This document shows positions 33,270 to 42,892 of a stretch of 64,000 nucleotides of DNA, in pieces. The translations under genes were made by a program, and so were the position numbers. Below the pieces are notes generated by a model. That model did no database searches and was not told where the DNA came from. It saw nothing but the letters and a program-made list of their open reading frames with translations. The stretch's first letter is position 1. Each line of letters starts with the position of its first letter. This DNA comes from Halorarius halobius (GTDB lineage Archaea > Halobacteriota > Halobacteria > Halobacteriales > Haloarculaceae): positions 186,001 through 250,000 of the forward strand of contig NZ_CP101162.1 in NCBI RefSeq assembly GCF_024298865.1. Direction: 5' to 3'.

Positions 33270-34280
33270 TCACGAAGTCGTTTCGATTGGTAGTGATCCG
33301 GCGCGACTGGCCAGAAACTCTTCGGCGCGTTGTTCACCCAGATCCATCAGTTCCTGAATGAACCCCGGGCTGCGGTCAACTTTCGTTGAGCAGTGATACT
33401 GCCGACCCATCGGAATCCGGTGGATATCGGTCTTCGAAAATTCACTCTCTGGAAGGTGTCCCTCATCGATCCACGTATTGACCCGTTCAATGACTCCTAA
33501 CTCTTGGTTCAACGAGATGTTGCCCGATAGCTCGTTGCGCCGGTCGGCGATCTCCTCGAGTGACGTGGGTTCGCCCTCGCGCTCTTGGGGATTGATCTGA
33601 ATGACCCACAGGTCCTCGGGCTTGCGACCAGCATCGACAGTCATCAAATCGTCGATCGGGGGGTTCTGGGAGAAGAGCCCGTCCCAGTGGTAGTGGCCGT
33701 TAATCTCGACGGCTTCGAACATCGCCGGAACGGCGGCGGACGCGAGGATCGCTTTGGGTGTCACTGCTTCGTTCGTGAACGTCTCGAAGATGCCGGCGTT
33801 GATATTGACCGTTCCGACGACGAGTTCGGGTGTATCCCGGCCACAGAGGTCCGGGATTGTATTGAAGTCAATGTGCCGTTCGAGCGTCTCCCGAATTTCG
33901 TCCTTCCCCACTTCCGAGCCAGGAATATCGTACGGACTGACCTGGAGCATCGGGATCCCAGTGCTCCCGAGCCGCGACAGGCCGACGACGAAATTATTCA
34001 TGAACTGATCGGAGAGACTGGACGCCGACAGGTCTTCCCAGATCGCATCGAGGAGTTCGATCGCTTTGTCCTCGTCGGCTGTGACCAGCCCGTACCACGC
34101 CGCGAGCGCGTTGAACGCGCCACCGGAGGTCCCGCTGACCCCGACCAGTTCGTACTCGTCATCCCATTCGCGTAGGAGGCCTTTCAAAACGCCAGCCGTG
34201 AAAGCTGTGTGGCTTCCGCCACCCTGACAGGCAATCGCTACTCTCGTGGGGTCGTCGCCATCGGTCATCGTGTCACTCAT
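33270..34280 (-). CDS. Patatin-like polyhydroxyalkanoate depolymerase
   Basis: 336 residues from MSDTMTDGDDPT. Patatin signature: IACQGGGSHTAF (oxyanion loop), GVSGTSGGAFNAL (Ser nucleophile, near 45) and the Asp of the dyad in WDGLFSQNPPID near 205. In Haloferax mediterranei a patatin-like protein (PhaZh1) degrades native polyhydroxyalkanoate granules and is encoded beside a 3-hydroxybutyrate dehydrogenase; the same pair occurs here, so this is its likely role. The start overlaps the dehydrogenase stop by 8 bases (an alternative ATG lies at 34268). Confidence 0.82.
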   Translation of the reverse strand: MSDTMTDGDDPTRVAIACQGGGSHTAFTAGVLKGLLREWDDEYELVGVSGTSGGAFNALAAWYGLVTADEDKAIELLDAIWEDLSASSLSDQFMNNFVVGLSRLGSTGIPMLQVSPYDIPGSEVGKDEIRETLERHIDFNTIPDLCGRDTPELVVGTVNINAGIFETFTNEAVTPKAILASAAVPAMFEAVEINGHYHWDGLFSQNPPIDDLMTVDAGRKPEDLWVIQINPQEREGEPTSLEEIADRRNELSGNISLNQELGVIERVNTWIDEGHLPESEFSKTDIHRIPMGRQYHCSTKVDRSPGFIQELMDLGEQRAEEFLASRAGSLPIETTS

Positions 34281-35136
34281 AGGTCGTTGTGTAGCCACCG
34301 TCCCAGAGCAAGTCGCCACCGTTGAGGTGTTTGCCGTGCCCCGAGAAGCCGAATACGAAGAGGTTCGCGACTTCGGCAGGCATCATCATCTCCTTCGTCC
34401 GGGCCTGTCCCAACATCACGTCCTCGACGACCTCTTGCTCGGAAATACCGCGTTCCTCGGCGGTGTCCTCAATCTGGTTCACCATCAGCGGCGTGAGTAC
34501 GTACCCGACGCTGACCGAGAACCCCCGAAGCGTTCCCCCGCCTTCGGCGGCGATTGAGCGCGTGAGTCCGTGGAGACCGTGCTTGGCGGTGATGTACGCG
34601 GGCTTGTCCTGTGTGGCATAATGGCCGTGGACCGAGGACATGTTGCCGATTGCCCCGACCCCATCATCGGTGTCTCGGATACGGGGCGTCGCGAGCTTGG
34701 CGGTCAGGAACGGAGCCCGAAGCATGATATCCAGAAGCAAATCGTATTTCTCCATCGGGAATTCCGAGATGGAGGCGATATGTTGCATCCCGGCGACGTT
34801 CGCGACGTATCGCAACTCCCCGTAATCGGCTGCGGTATCGATCATCGCCTCGACATCAGCGTCGTCGGTGAGATCGGTCGGAACGGGGTGTATCGTGCCA
34901 GACGCATCCAGGTCGTCAGCAAGGTTGACCGTCTGCTCGAGACCGTCCTCGTCGATGTCCGCCCCGACGACCGAGAGTCCATTTGCCGCCAGTGCGACCG
35001 CAGTCGCCTGCCCGATTCCGGATGCAGCACCCGTGACGACGGCCACGGTGTCGGGGTCGAAGTGTGGATCGTCGATCACGAGCAGGTCGTCCGTCGTCAT
35101 ATCGGGTTGGGTTATGGCGAACTCATCGGTGGGCAT
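34273..35136 (-). CDS. bdhA: 3-hydroxybutyrate dehydrogenase-type SDR
   Basis: 287 residues from MPTDEFAITQPD; the ATG at 35100 is an alternative start. NAD motif VVTGAASGIGQATA, NVAGMQHIASISEFP, catalytic Ser in GNMSSVHGHYAT and YITAKHG (Tyr-x-x-x-Lys), then the GYVLTPLMVNQ segment and a MMMPAEVANLFVFG helix that are typical of D-3-hydroxybutyrate dehydrogenases. It oxidises 3-hydroxybutyrate to acetoacetate after polymer hydrolysis. Translationally coupled to the downstream depolymerase gene. Confidence 0.88.
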   Translation of the reverse strand: MPTDEFAITQPDMTTDDLLVIDDPHFDPDTVAVVTGAASGIGQATAVALAANGLSVVGADIDEDGLEQTVNLADDLDASGTIHPVPTDLTDDADVEAMIDTAADYGELRYVANVAGMQHIASISEFPMEKYDLLLDIMLRAPFLTAKLATPRIRDTDDGVGAIGNMSSVHGHYATQDKPAYITAKHGLHGLTRSIAAEGGGTLRGFSVSVGYVLTPLMVNQIEDTAEERGISEQEVVEDVMLGQARTKEMMMPAEVANLFVFGFSGHGKHLNGGDLLWDGGYTTTYE

Positions 35137-35360
35137 GCGTGAGAGAGCATAGCAGTACGGCAGATATAGCAGTACTTCGTGTGTGCAATACAGCCCAACA
35201 GGGGTTTCCATCAAGTCGGTGGGCACACTCGTGACTGGCCAACCGAGGACAGTACTTGAACGACGCTTGATGAGTTGGATCGGTTCCAGGCCGGCGTTTT
35301 CGTACCCTCACTATATGGTGGACCACGGAGATAGGAGAGCAAGAGGGGTCGCGTATCGTT

Positions 35361-36869
35361 ATGAATGAACCCGGCTACCGGCAATCGGTTCTGGAGGCAG
35401 TGGTCGAGACGGTGCCCGACGGCATCCTCGTCGTCGACAAGAATCGGCAGTTCTTCACGTACAACCAACAGTTCGTCGACATGTGGGGGATTCCCGACGA
35501 CGTAGTCGCGTCAGGCGACGACCAGCGGGCGATCGAATCAGTCCTCGCCGAACTCGAACGGCCCAACGAATTCCTCCAGACGGTCGAATACTTTTACGAC
35601 AATCCCGACGAAACGGGCCACGAACTGATCCACCTCTCGGACGGGCGAACCTTCGAGCGGTACACGGCACCTGCGAAGGACGACGACGGGACATACTACG
35701 GACGCATCTGGGTGTTCTCGGACGTCACTAGTCGTAAGCAGTACGAAAAGCGGCTCAGAGCCCTCAACGAGGCGGCTCGTCGGCTCGTGACCGCAGAGAC
35801 GATGGTCGAGGTCGCTGACGTCACGGTTGACGTGGCTGCTGACGTACTCGATCAGCCGCTGACCGCGCTCTGGCGCTACGAATCGGATGAGGAACAACTC
35901 GTCCCGCTCGCGGCGACGGACACGGCGGACGATTTAGACGAATCGCAGGACACGGCCGATGAAATCGGGACGATTCCCCCCGACACCACCGAAATGCAGG
36001 TGTTCCACAAGGGGGAGCCCACGCTCATCGAAAACTATCAGCAGATGGACGCACCAGCCCACCCGGAGACACCACTCGGGACGCTGCTGCTGGTCCCCAT
36101 GGACGGCCACGGGCAGTTGCACGTCGGTTCTTGTGTTGTCGAGGAGTTCGATCCGGCGACGCGCGAACTCATCGAGATTCTCGCTAGGAACGCGACAGCG
36201 GCCTTCGAACGCGTACAGCGCGAACAGGAGCTGCGCGACCGCGAACGAGAACTCGAACGACAGAACGAGCGCCTCAACGAGTTTGCGAACATCGTATCAC
36301 ACGACCTGCGGAATCCGCTGACCGTGGCGTCGGGCCGTCTGTCGCTCGCAAGAGAGGAGTGTGACTCCGAACATTTCGACGCCATCGAAGACGCACTGGA
36401 GCGAATGAACGTTCTCATCGAGGACACACTATCGCTCGCACGACAGGGTAAAACGATCGACGAGAAAACCTCTGTTTCGCTCGAGGATGCCGTCGAGGAA
36501 GCGTGGGAGAGGACGGATACGGCGACCGCCACGTTGGAGGTGGCCGACGATCTGGCCACGGTACACGGGGACGCTGACCGCATCCAAGAGTTGCTGGAAA
36601 ATCTCTTTCGTAACGCCGTCGAGCACGGTGGCGAAAACGTGACGATTCGGGTTGGAAGGAGTAACGATGGGTTCTACGTGGCAGACGACGGCCCCGGCGT
36701 TCCCGAAGGAGACCGCCGGAGAGTGTTCGATCACGGCTTTACGACGAGCGACAGGGGGACCGGGTTCGGCTTGGCAATCGTCGAACGGATCGCCGAAGCC
36801 CACGGCTGGAATGTGACCGTAACCGACAGCGAGAGTGGCGGCGCACGGTTCGAGTTCACCGTAGGGTAG
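35361..36869 (+). CDS. PAS-GAF sensor histidine kinase
   Basis: 502 residues, no membrane segment. PAS domain (residues 8-128, VPDGILVVDKN), GAF domain (about 135-290), coiled coil (EQELRDRERELERQNERL), HisKA with SHDLRNPLTVA (phospho-accepting His near 315), then the ATPase domain with LLENLFRNAVEHGG (N box), VADDGPGVP (G1) and GTGFGLAIV (G2). A soluble cytoplasmic sensor, signal unknown. No response regulator nearby, as is common in haloarchaea. Confidence 0.92.
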   Translation: MNEPGYRQSVLEAVVETVPDGILVVDKNRQFFTYNQQFVDMWGIPDDVVASGDDQRAIESVLAELERPNEFLQTVEYFYDNPDETGHELIHLSDGRTFERYTAPAKDDDGTYYGRIWVFSDVTSRKQYEKRLRALNEAARRLVTAETMVEVADVTVDVAADVLDQPLTALWRYESDEEQLVPLAATDTADDLDESQDTADEIGTIPPDTTEMQVFHKGEPTLIENYQQMDAPAHPETPLGTLLLVPMDGHGQLHVGSCVVEEFDPATRELIEILARNATAAFERVQREQELRDRERELERQNERLNEFANIVSHDLRNPLTVASGRLSLAREECDSEHFDAIEDALERMNVLIEDTLSLARQGKTIDEKTSVSLEDAVEEAWERTDTATATLEVADDLATVHGDADRIQELLENLFRNAVEHGGENVTIRVGRSNDGFYVADDGPGVPEGDRRRVFDHGFTTSDRGTGFGLAIVERIAEAHGWNVTVTDSESGGARFEFTVG

Positions 36870-36913
36870 GAGGACTGCTCCGGTGGTAGAGAGCCATTGG
36901 AAGCGCCGACAGA

Positions 36914-37900
36914 CTACGTGAGGAGTTCGCTCGCGAGCACGATCACGCCGACGATAGCGAAGACGACTCCGAGCGCCGGTTCCATGATTTCGCTAGGGAC
37001 GTATTTCCCGACTCGGGTGCCGATCGTCCCGCCGATCAAAACGCCGGGGATCGACCAAGCGACGATATACCACACAGGGGTCGCAGCGAGTGCGTGAACG
37101 ACCGCACCCGCAATGGCAGCGATACCGAGTACAAATACGCTCGTTGCGACTGCGACACGGGGCGGGAGCCGACAGCGGACGATCAGTTGCGTGGTTGTGA
37201 CCTCAGGGAGACCAGCGCTGATAAGCCCGGTGATGAAGCCACCGACGGTCGCCAGGCCGACGCCGGGCGGCCGCCAGCAGGTGTCGTAGGTGAACGTCTC
37301 GCCATCCGTCGTCTCGATGGTTGTCTTGCCGCCCCCGGTGTTCTTCCGTTCGAGGTAGGCGCCCTCGCGCTCACCGGGCTCGTGCTCCTCGGGCGGGTCA
37401 TAATAAACGAGGAATCCGCCGAGCCCGAGCAGCCCGATACCGAAGGCGAACTTCAGCAGCGTCGTCGGAACGAGGTGGGTGGTTAACGCCCCGATCACAA
37501 CAGCCGGTACGGCCCCGAGCAGGAGCCACTTCGCTGTCTGGTAGTCGACGACTCGTTGACGGACGTAGTTCAGCAACCCGTTCCCCATCCCGAACACCTC
37601 CGTCAGGAGGCCGGCTCCGATTGCCTGTGCGGGCGAGAGACCGACGATCAACATAAAGAACGGACTGAAAAACAGTGCTCCCGAGACGCCGGACGCGAGC
37701 GCGACCATCGCAAAGAGAATCGAAGCTGGGAACACCCACCAGTGTGCCAGGAACTTATCAACTGGAAAGCCGGTCGGGATGGGGAGCGATTGTGCCGTGA
37801 TGGCGACGAAACTCCCCGTCGAACCGTCCAGAAACGACACGCCGAGCAAACCGACGACAGTGACGAATCCACTGAATATGACTGGTCGGTTTCTGATCAT
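36914..37900 (-). CDS. TauE/SafE family membrane transporter
   Basis: 328 residues, about eight hydrophobic segments in two halves, separated by a charged loop near 175-215. The motif SGVSGALFFSPFFMLIVG near 68 and SAGLPEVTTTQLIV in the second half are TauE/SafE repeats. The family exports sulfite, organosulfonates or related anions. Convergent with the kinase gene. A second family member is at 51918. Confidence 0.88.
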   Translation of the reverse strand: MIRNRPVIFSGFVTVVGLLGVSFLDGSTGSFVAITAQSLPIPTGFPVDKFLAHWWVFPASILFAMVALASGVSGALFFSPFFMLIVGLSPAQAIGAGLLTEVFGMGNGLLNYVRQRVVDYQTAKWLLLGAVPAVVIGALTTHLVPTTLLKFAFGIGLLGLGGFLVYYDPPEEHEPGEREGAYLERKNTGGGKTTIETTDGETFTYDTCWRPPGVGLATVGGFITGLISAGLPEVTTTQLIVRCRLPPRVAVATSVFVLGIAAIAGAVVHALAATPVWYIVAWSIPGVLIGGTIGTRVGKYVPSEIMEPALGVVFAIVGVIVLASELLT

Positions 37901-38015
37901 AGCTGGGAGATGGCATGGAGGGTGCTATTGGTAATACTCATCGTGGATTTCCAGCGATCAGGACCAACACTCACCGCGCCCTCGTGTTCGGAGCGATTCT
38001 CACAAACCATTGATA

Positions 38016-38573
38016 CTACCCGAAGAGTTCTGAGACTGCCTGTTCTTCAGGAATCCACCCGACGAATTCGCCTCCTTCGAACGGGAGATCGACGGCTGCG
38101 ATATAATTACACAGCCCGACGTAGAAATCAACTAGGAGTCCGAGTGCGACGATTTCTGCAGGGGAGTATTCTCGAGTGAGTGCATCGTGAATCTGGTCGG
38201 TAACGGTGCCGGATTCGACAGCCCGAGCGTACTGGAGCAGGACGTACTCGGCATCGTCGAACATCGAGAAGTCGTCACCGCCAATTGCCCGCATTTCCTG
38301 GAGCGTGACGCCCTTGTCGCGAGCGATATCGACGTGTTGGTGCCACTCGTATCGAGCGTCACGCGCCCGAGCGACGGTGAGGATGACCAATTCCTTTCGC
38401 CGGTCGCCTAGCTGGTCGTAGAGAGTATCAAGATACTCTAACGTGGCCTGGAGAACCTCGGGGTTGTGCGCCCAGACGCGGAAGATGTGACGGTCACCGA
38501 GGTAATCGTCAGTGAACAGGTGATGATACTCTTCGGGGATGTCGTCCAGTTCGAGTAGGGGAAGTCGTGACAT
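38016..38573 (-). CDS. Carboxymuconolactone decarboxylase-like protein without CxxC
   Basis: 185 residues from MSRLPLLELDDIP. Helical CMD/AhpD fold: HNPEVLQATLEYLDTLY, then RKELVILTVARARDARYEWHQHV (the EW-x-x-H motif) and YSPAEIVALGLLVDFYVGL. The AhpD-type CxxC is absent, placing it with the redox-inactive carboxymuconolactone-decarboxylase branch. An upstream extension of 32 codons is low-complexity and rejected. Role unclear. Confidence 0.83.
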   Translation of the reverse strand: MSRLPLLELDDIPEEYHHLFTDDYLGDRHIFRVWAHNPEVLQATLEYLDTLYDQLGDRRKELVILTVARARDARYEWHQHVDIARDKGVTLQEMRAIGGDDFSMFDDAEYVLLQYARAVESGTVTDQIHDALTREYSPAEIVALGLLVDFYVGLCNYIAAVDLPFEGGEFVGWIPEEQAVSELFG

Positions 38574-38637
38574 GAGTTTTGGTGTCTCTGGTGGAGCCGC
38601 ACTTGTACTCGGTCCTGATGCACCCGATCGGAACCTT

Positions 38638-39063
38638 CTACGCGAGAATGCCGGCCCCGAGGAAGGCACCTAAGACGATACCGTAGACGACGTGAACCGT
38701 CCCGAACATCATCATCATATCGCGATCGGGTTCCATGCCGATGATCATCCGCATCCAGAACATCATCCCCCCGATCATGAGGATGAGGCCGTAGACGAGA
38801 CCGAGGCCAGTAGCGACGCCGATGGAACCGAGACTCAGGCCAACCAGCGGGACACCTACAGCGAAGACTGCTCCGGCGACGATACCGTATATCAGGTGTA
38901 ATACCATCCCAGGCATCGCGTAGTCGTCAGGCTCTCCGCCCGCAAATTTTGCAACGAGTGCTGCCGTCGGCGGCGGCCCGCCGTCACCCATTACCATCAT
39001 CAAGATGGTCATAACGATCGTTGCGACGAGGCCACCCGCCAAACCGGCGATAACTGATGCCAT
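38638..39063 (-). CDS. Multi-pass membrane protein (DUF6789-like)
   Basis: 141 residues from MASVIAGLAGGLV. Four hydrophobic segments; HLIYGIVAGAVFA and HVVYGIVLGAFLG give the repeated His-x-x-Tyr-Gly pattern also seen in 14230-14727. Methionine is very frequent in the third segment (MIGGMMFWMRMIIGMEPDRDMMMM), which might bind soft metals. Its function is unknown. Confidence 0.78.
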   Translation of the reverse strand: MASVIAGLAGGLVATIVMTILMMVMGDGGPPPTAALVAKFAGGEPDDYAMPGMVLHLIYGIVAGAVFAVGVPLVGLSLGSIGVATGLGLVYGLILMIGGMMFWMRMIIGMEPDRDMMMMFGTVHVVYGIVLGAFLGAGILA

Positions 39064-39241
39064 GTTCAGTTCTATCAGATGCAGGACGGGTATTAAACCG
39101 CGACGCGGTCGTTGAATGGAGTCACACACCCGCAGAAAGGACTGACGTGAATACACTCACCTATTAAACCCAGTCTGAAATGTTCGGGCTCTACTCTCTC
39201 GTAGGCACAGCTATTTCCAGAATGCTCCGCTTTTTGGACGT

Positions 39242-40267
39242 ATGAGTGAGTCACTAGATAGCTACGAGTACGAAGTGGTCGTAGTCGGCGGCGGTCCCGC
39301 CGGGATGACAGCAGCATTGTACAGCACACGACTCGGTCACGACACTGCCGTCGTCAACCGGGGCGGCGGACGGGCAGCGATGATGCAGGAGGTCCACAAT
39401 CTCCTGGGTGTGAAAGAGGAGACGAGTGGAGCGGAGTTTCTCGGCATCGGGCAAGAACAGCTCGAGGCGTACGGGTGTGATATCCACCGCGACATGGTTA
39501 CGACCTGTTCGCGGCCCGACTCGGACGGAATCCGACTTTCCGGTAACAACGCGGAGTACGAGGCAGACCGTGTCGTTCTCGCGACCGGGTTTAACGACGT
39601 TCGGCCGGCGCCGCCGCTCCCGCGGACCGGCCGCGGGCTCCACTACTGTCTGCACTGTGACGCCCACATGTTCGTCGACGAGTCGGTGTACGTGATGGGC
39701 CACGCCGAGAGCGCCGCCCACGTTGCGGCCATCATGCTGAATTTCACCGACGAGGTCGACCTGCTCACGCGCGGGAACGACCCCGAATGGAGCGAACAGA
39801 CCGCCGAAATGCTCGAGAACCACCCGATCGATGTCGTCCATGACGACGTCTCGGGCGTCCGGAACGGTGAGGACGGCTGGCTGAAGGCTCTGGAGTTCGA
39901 GGACGGGAGCGTGCGGGAGTACAAGGGTGGATTCGCCATGTACGGCGCAGAGTACAACAACGGCCTCGCGCGAGAACTCGGCTGTGATATCAACGACGAC
40001 GGAACGATCGAGGTCGACAACCACGGACGGACATCCGTTGACGACGTCTACGCCGTGGGAGACTGTACTCCAGGTCACAATCAGATCCCCGTCGCGCTCG
40101 GCCAAGGTGCGAAGGCCGGCATCGACGTTCACTTCCAGCTCCGGGACTTCCCACGTGACCCCGATCTCCTCGACGAGCAGGGGCCAGTGCGTTCCGAGGA
40201 GGTCCCTGGAATTCCCGACGAACTGCTCGAACAAGCCGTTGACTTCCACACTTACGGGGAAAAATAG
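39242..40267 (+). CDS. Thioredoxin-reductase-like FAD oxidoreductase
   Basis: 341 residues. FAD motif VVVVGGGPAGMTAALYS, GRAAMMQEVHN region, LATGFNDVRPAP, redox pair CLHCDAHM near residue 138 where thioredoxin reductases have CATC, NAD site VYVMGHAESAAHVA and VYAVGDCTPGHNQIPVALGQG near 260. TrxR length and order. It probably reduces thioredoxin-type or other disulfides. The peroxiredoxin gene follows convergently. Confidence 0.88.
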   Translation: MSESLDSYEYEVVVVGGGPAGMTAALYSTRLGHDTAVVNRGGGRAAMMQEVHNLLGVKEETSGAEFLGIGQEQLEAYGCDIHRDMVTTCSRPDSDGIRLSGNNAEYEADRVVLATGFNDVRPAPPLPRTGRGLHYCLHCDAHMFVDESVYVMGHAESAAHVAAIMLNFTDEVDLLTRGNDPEWSEQTAEMLENHPIDVVHDDVSGVRNGEDGWLKALEFEDGSVREYKGGFAMYGAEYNNGLARELGCDINDDGTIEVDNHGRTSVDDVYAVGDCTPGHNQIPVALGQGAKAGIDVHFQLRDFPRDPDLLDEQGPVRSEEVPGIPDELLEQAVDFHTYGEK

Positions 40268-40290
40268 CCGTTTCAGCCTACGCGAAGTGG

Positions 40291-40806
40291 TCAGACTGCT
40301 TCGTCGGATTCATCGATGGTACACTGATCGTCGCGGCAGTTCGTCGCCTTCCGGAGCGCGTCGAGATCAGGCTGTTCATCCGGGCTGCGAGCAGACCATG
40401 CGAATTGGACGACTCGGCCAGGGCCGACGACGAAGGTCGCTCTACCCGGAACATCGCGATGTCCATCGAATTCCTCAGCCAGTACGCCGTACGCCCGGCT
40501 GACCTGTCCGTCCGTATCTGACAGCAGTGGGAACTGGATGTTGTGCTTGTCTGCGTACTCACGATGGGCGTAAGCCCCGTCCGCCCCCACGCCAAGGACG
40601 ACCACGTCGTCCAGCAACGTGAGCCAGTCGGCGTCGCGCAGTGAACACCACTGGTCAGTACAGGCCGGATGGAAGTCGAATGGATAGAAGACGAGCACCA
40701 CCGCCCAGCCCCGGTCCGTATATTCCGAGAGCCCGTGCGTTTCGATCCTTCCGGCGGCCGCGCCGGGAAGCGTGAAGTCCGGTGCCTCCTGTCCTACTCG
40801 TATCAT
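40291..40806 (-). CDS. Peroxiredoxin (AhpC/TSA family)
   Basis: 171 residues from MIRVGQEAPDFTLPG. The active site is FYPFDFHPACTDQWCSLRD: peroxidatic Cys in P-A-C-T (near residue 54) with a second Cys four residues on, the BCP/PrxQ arrangement. Later FPLLSDTDGQVSRAYGV and RATFVVGP are family strands. It reduces peroxides using thioredoxin-type partners. Paralogue of 48086-48592. Convergent with the TrxR-like gene. Confidence 0.9.
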   Translation of the reverse strand: MIRVGQEAPDFTLPGAAAGRIETHGLSEYTDRGWAVVLVFYPFDFHPACTDQWCSLRDADWLTLLDDVVVLGVGADGAYAHREYADKHNIQFPLLSDTDGQVSRAYGVLAEEFDGHRDVPGRATFVVGPGRVVQFAWSARSPDEQPDLDALRKATNCRDDQCTIDESDEAV

Positions 40807-40882
40807 GTGGGATAGTACCACACCGGGTGACTTTAGAGACAGGGAGCCGTGCAACCTGGCTACACGGGAGCAAAACGGCGTG

Positions 40883-41608
40883 CTATCGTTTCAGTTCGAT
40901 CCAGTCATCACGTCCAAATGGACGGTCATACTCGATGTCCAGCCGTTCGAACACCGTCTGAGGGATACTGATATCAGCGAGGTAGAGCGCCCCTGTGACC
41001 GTTTCGAGACCGGTCTTTGGAAGTGCGAGTGTAACGGTTCGATCCGGCGTGACTGCTATCCCGAGGGTTTCACCTGTCGTCGCGTCGATACCAGATGGAA
41101 CATCAAGTGATACGACCGATTCGGATACCCCATTTATGCGCTTGATCAACCCGCTCGCTGGCGGTCGGATCTCGCCGTCAAGTCCGTAGCCAATGAGTGC
41201 ATCTACGATCACTCGCTGACCTTCTGATTGAGAGAGCCGCTCCGTATCGGTGGTGATTGGGATATCCATTTCGTCGAGGATGCGGTACTGTGTGGCTGCG
41301 GCTCCGGACAGTTCGTCGGGCGGCCTGTCGACGATGAGTCGGACAGGAGCCCCACGGTTCGCGAGATGTCTCGCACAGGCCATCCCCCCGCCACCATTTC
41401 CCCCGTTGCCGGCCACGACCAGGACGGGGGTTTCCTCTTTTTGGATATCACGAACGTGCCACGCGAGAATCCGACCAGCGTTCTCCATCATTTGGAGGAG
41501 CTGTAACCCCACGTCCTCGACAGCGACCTGGTCGACTTCCTGCATCTCAGCTGCTGTCACCGCAGTGATGACACCGCCGGCCGGTGTTCGAAACAGGTTC
41601 TTCGTCAT
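40883..41608 (-). CDS. nnrE: NAD(P)H-hydrate epimerase domain protein (YjeF_N)
   Basis: 241 residues from MTKNLFRTPAGGVITAV. YjeF N-terminal domain: TAAEMQEVDQVAVEDVGL, MMENAGR, VAGNGGNGGGGMACARHL, VDALIGYGLDGEI and SLDVPSGIDATTGETLGI (catalytic Asp). It epimerises damaged R-NAD(P)HX so a dehydratase can repair it. The C-terminal NnrD kinase domain found in many prokaryotic fusions is absent. A decayed copy lies at 53993-54365. Confidence 0.88.
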   Translation of the reverse strand: MTKNLFRTPAGGVITAVTAAEMQEVDQVAVEDVGLQLLQMMENAGRILAWHVRDIQKEETPVLVVAGNGGNGGGGMACARHLANRGAPVRLIVDRPPDELSGAAATQYRILDEMDIPITTDTERLSQSEGQRVIVDALIGYGLDGEIRPPASGLIKRINGVSESVVSLDVPSGIDATTGETLGIAVTPDRTVTLALPKTGLETVTGALYLADISIPQTVFERLDIEYDRPFGRDDWIELKR

Positions 41609-41722
41609 ATCAGCAGTATCACCGCGGAAGGACAAATACTCCCCAGCGGATTGAATGGGATCTTCCTGACCAGTGATCTCTGAGCCAAGTGATTATGCGC
41701 GTTCCAGCCGTGCGCCCAGTAT

Positions 41723-42718
41723 ATGGATATTCAGGATGTGCTCCCTCGGGATGCGATTCCGAGTGTCGACGACCCGTCGTTCGGTACTGCGTACTTTGGT
41801 GATGACGACGATGAGGTGATCGTCGTCGAGAGCGACCCACCGCGGGCGTATCCGGTGCGTATCCTCAGTTATCACGAGATCGTTAACGATGTGCTCGAAG
41901 AACCTCACGAGTCCAGGAAATTTGCCCCGTCAGCCACGGACGCGAACGACGAACAGCTACCGATCGCAGTGACCTGGTGTCCGATCTGTGCGAGTGCCGC
42001 CGTCTACGTCCGTGTAGTCGATGGGCAGGTCTTGACGTTTGGCACCTCTGGGAAACTTGCTGATGACGCCCTGGTGATGTACGACCGTGAAACCGAATCC
42101 GAGTGGAAACAACCGCTCGGGAAAGCTATCAGTGGCCCACTCGACGGCCACGAACTGGAGGTCGTGCCCGCACTTATGATGTCGTGGCGGCAGTTTCGAT
42201 CCGTGTATCCGAACGGTGTTGTGTTACAGCCCGTCCACGGCGGCGAAAACGACCAACACGGACGGTCCTCACGTGCGGCATACGATATGGCTCGGTACAA
42301 CGAGTACGATGCTGCAGACGCGTTCGGGCTGCGAGCGATGCGCGGTGAGGGGATTGAACGTACCTGGGAACGGGATGATATCGACGCGAAGACGACAGTG
42401 CTCGGGATCGTCCTCAACGGCGAAGCCGTTGGCTATCCCATCCCACAGGTTCGTGCCGACGGGGGCATCGTCTCCGATTCAGTAGGAGGGCACGATGTTC
42501 TCGTTGTCAGCGACGGGAGTGAGATCTACGCGTTCGAGCATCCAGGCGAGCCGCTCGAACTCCGAGACGAAACGTTACGTGGAGACGGCGCCTCGTGGGA
42601 CCTGACGACTGGAGAGGGTAGCGATAGTCGGAAGTTGACTCGTGTCCCCGCCCGTCGCCTCTACGCCTTTGCCTGGCAGGACGATCATGGCCGCGAGAGT
42701 TTCTACGGATTGGGCTGA
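41723..42718 (+). CDS. DUF3179 domain protein (copy 1)
   Basis: 331 residues. The DUF3179 core is clear: AIPSVDDPSFG, AYPVRILSYHEIVNDV, WCPICASAAVYVRVVDG, FGTSGKLADDALVMYDR, ESEWKQPLGKAI, and the C-terminal RLYAFAWQDDHG. The conserved Cys pair CPIC and His in YHEIVND suggest a metal or cofactor site; the family has no known function. No signal peptide, so cytoplasmic. Closest relative in the window is 57202-58185; a lipoprotein member is at 55445-56569. Confidence 0.87.
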   Translation: MDIQDVLPRDAIPSVDDPSFGTAYFGDDDDEVIVVESDPPRAYPVRILSYHEIVNDVLEEPHESRKFAPSATDANDEQLPIAVTWCPICASAAVYVRVVDGQVLTFGTSGKLADDALVMYDRETESEWKQPLGKAISGPLDGHELEVVPALMMSWRQFRSVYPNGVVLQPVHGGENDQHGRSSRAAYDMARYNEYDAADAFGLRAMRGEGIERTWERDDIDAKTTVLGIVLNGEAVGYPIPQVRADGGIVSDSVGGHDVLVVSDGSEIYAFEHPGEPLELRDETLRGDGASWDLTTGEGSDSRKLTRVPARRLYAFAWQDDHGRESFYGLG

Positions 42719-42786
42719 CAACCCGTTCGATGGACTCGAACCGGTGCAGGAAACCGTTTCACAGCCGGTACGAGGCGGATGCCACG

Positions 42787-42807
42787 GGGCTTGACCCCGA
42801 GGCGGTT
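42787..42807 (+). repeat. 21-base repeat, copy 2 (possible transposon-end relic)
   Basis: Identical over 21 bases to 31435-31455 (starts GGGCTTGACCCCGAGG). It lies between the DUF3179 gene and the small zinc-ribbon gene. No transposase remnant is recognisable beside it. Confidence 0.45.
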
Positions 42808-42892
42808 GACACAGAACTAGATACTGTGTGGTTGCGTTGCATTCCCGCTGAATACTTATTTTCCAGGTAGTCCGATTACTGAATGGGGCGAG

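Noticed and set aside
40883-41608. Bifunctional NnrE/NnrD fusion
   Set aside because: The chain ends after the epimerase domain; no ADP-dependent dehydratase domain follows.
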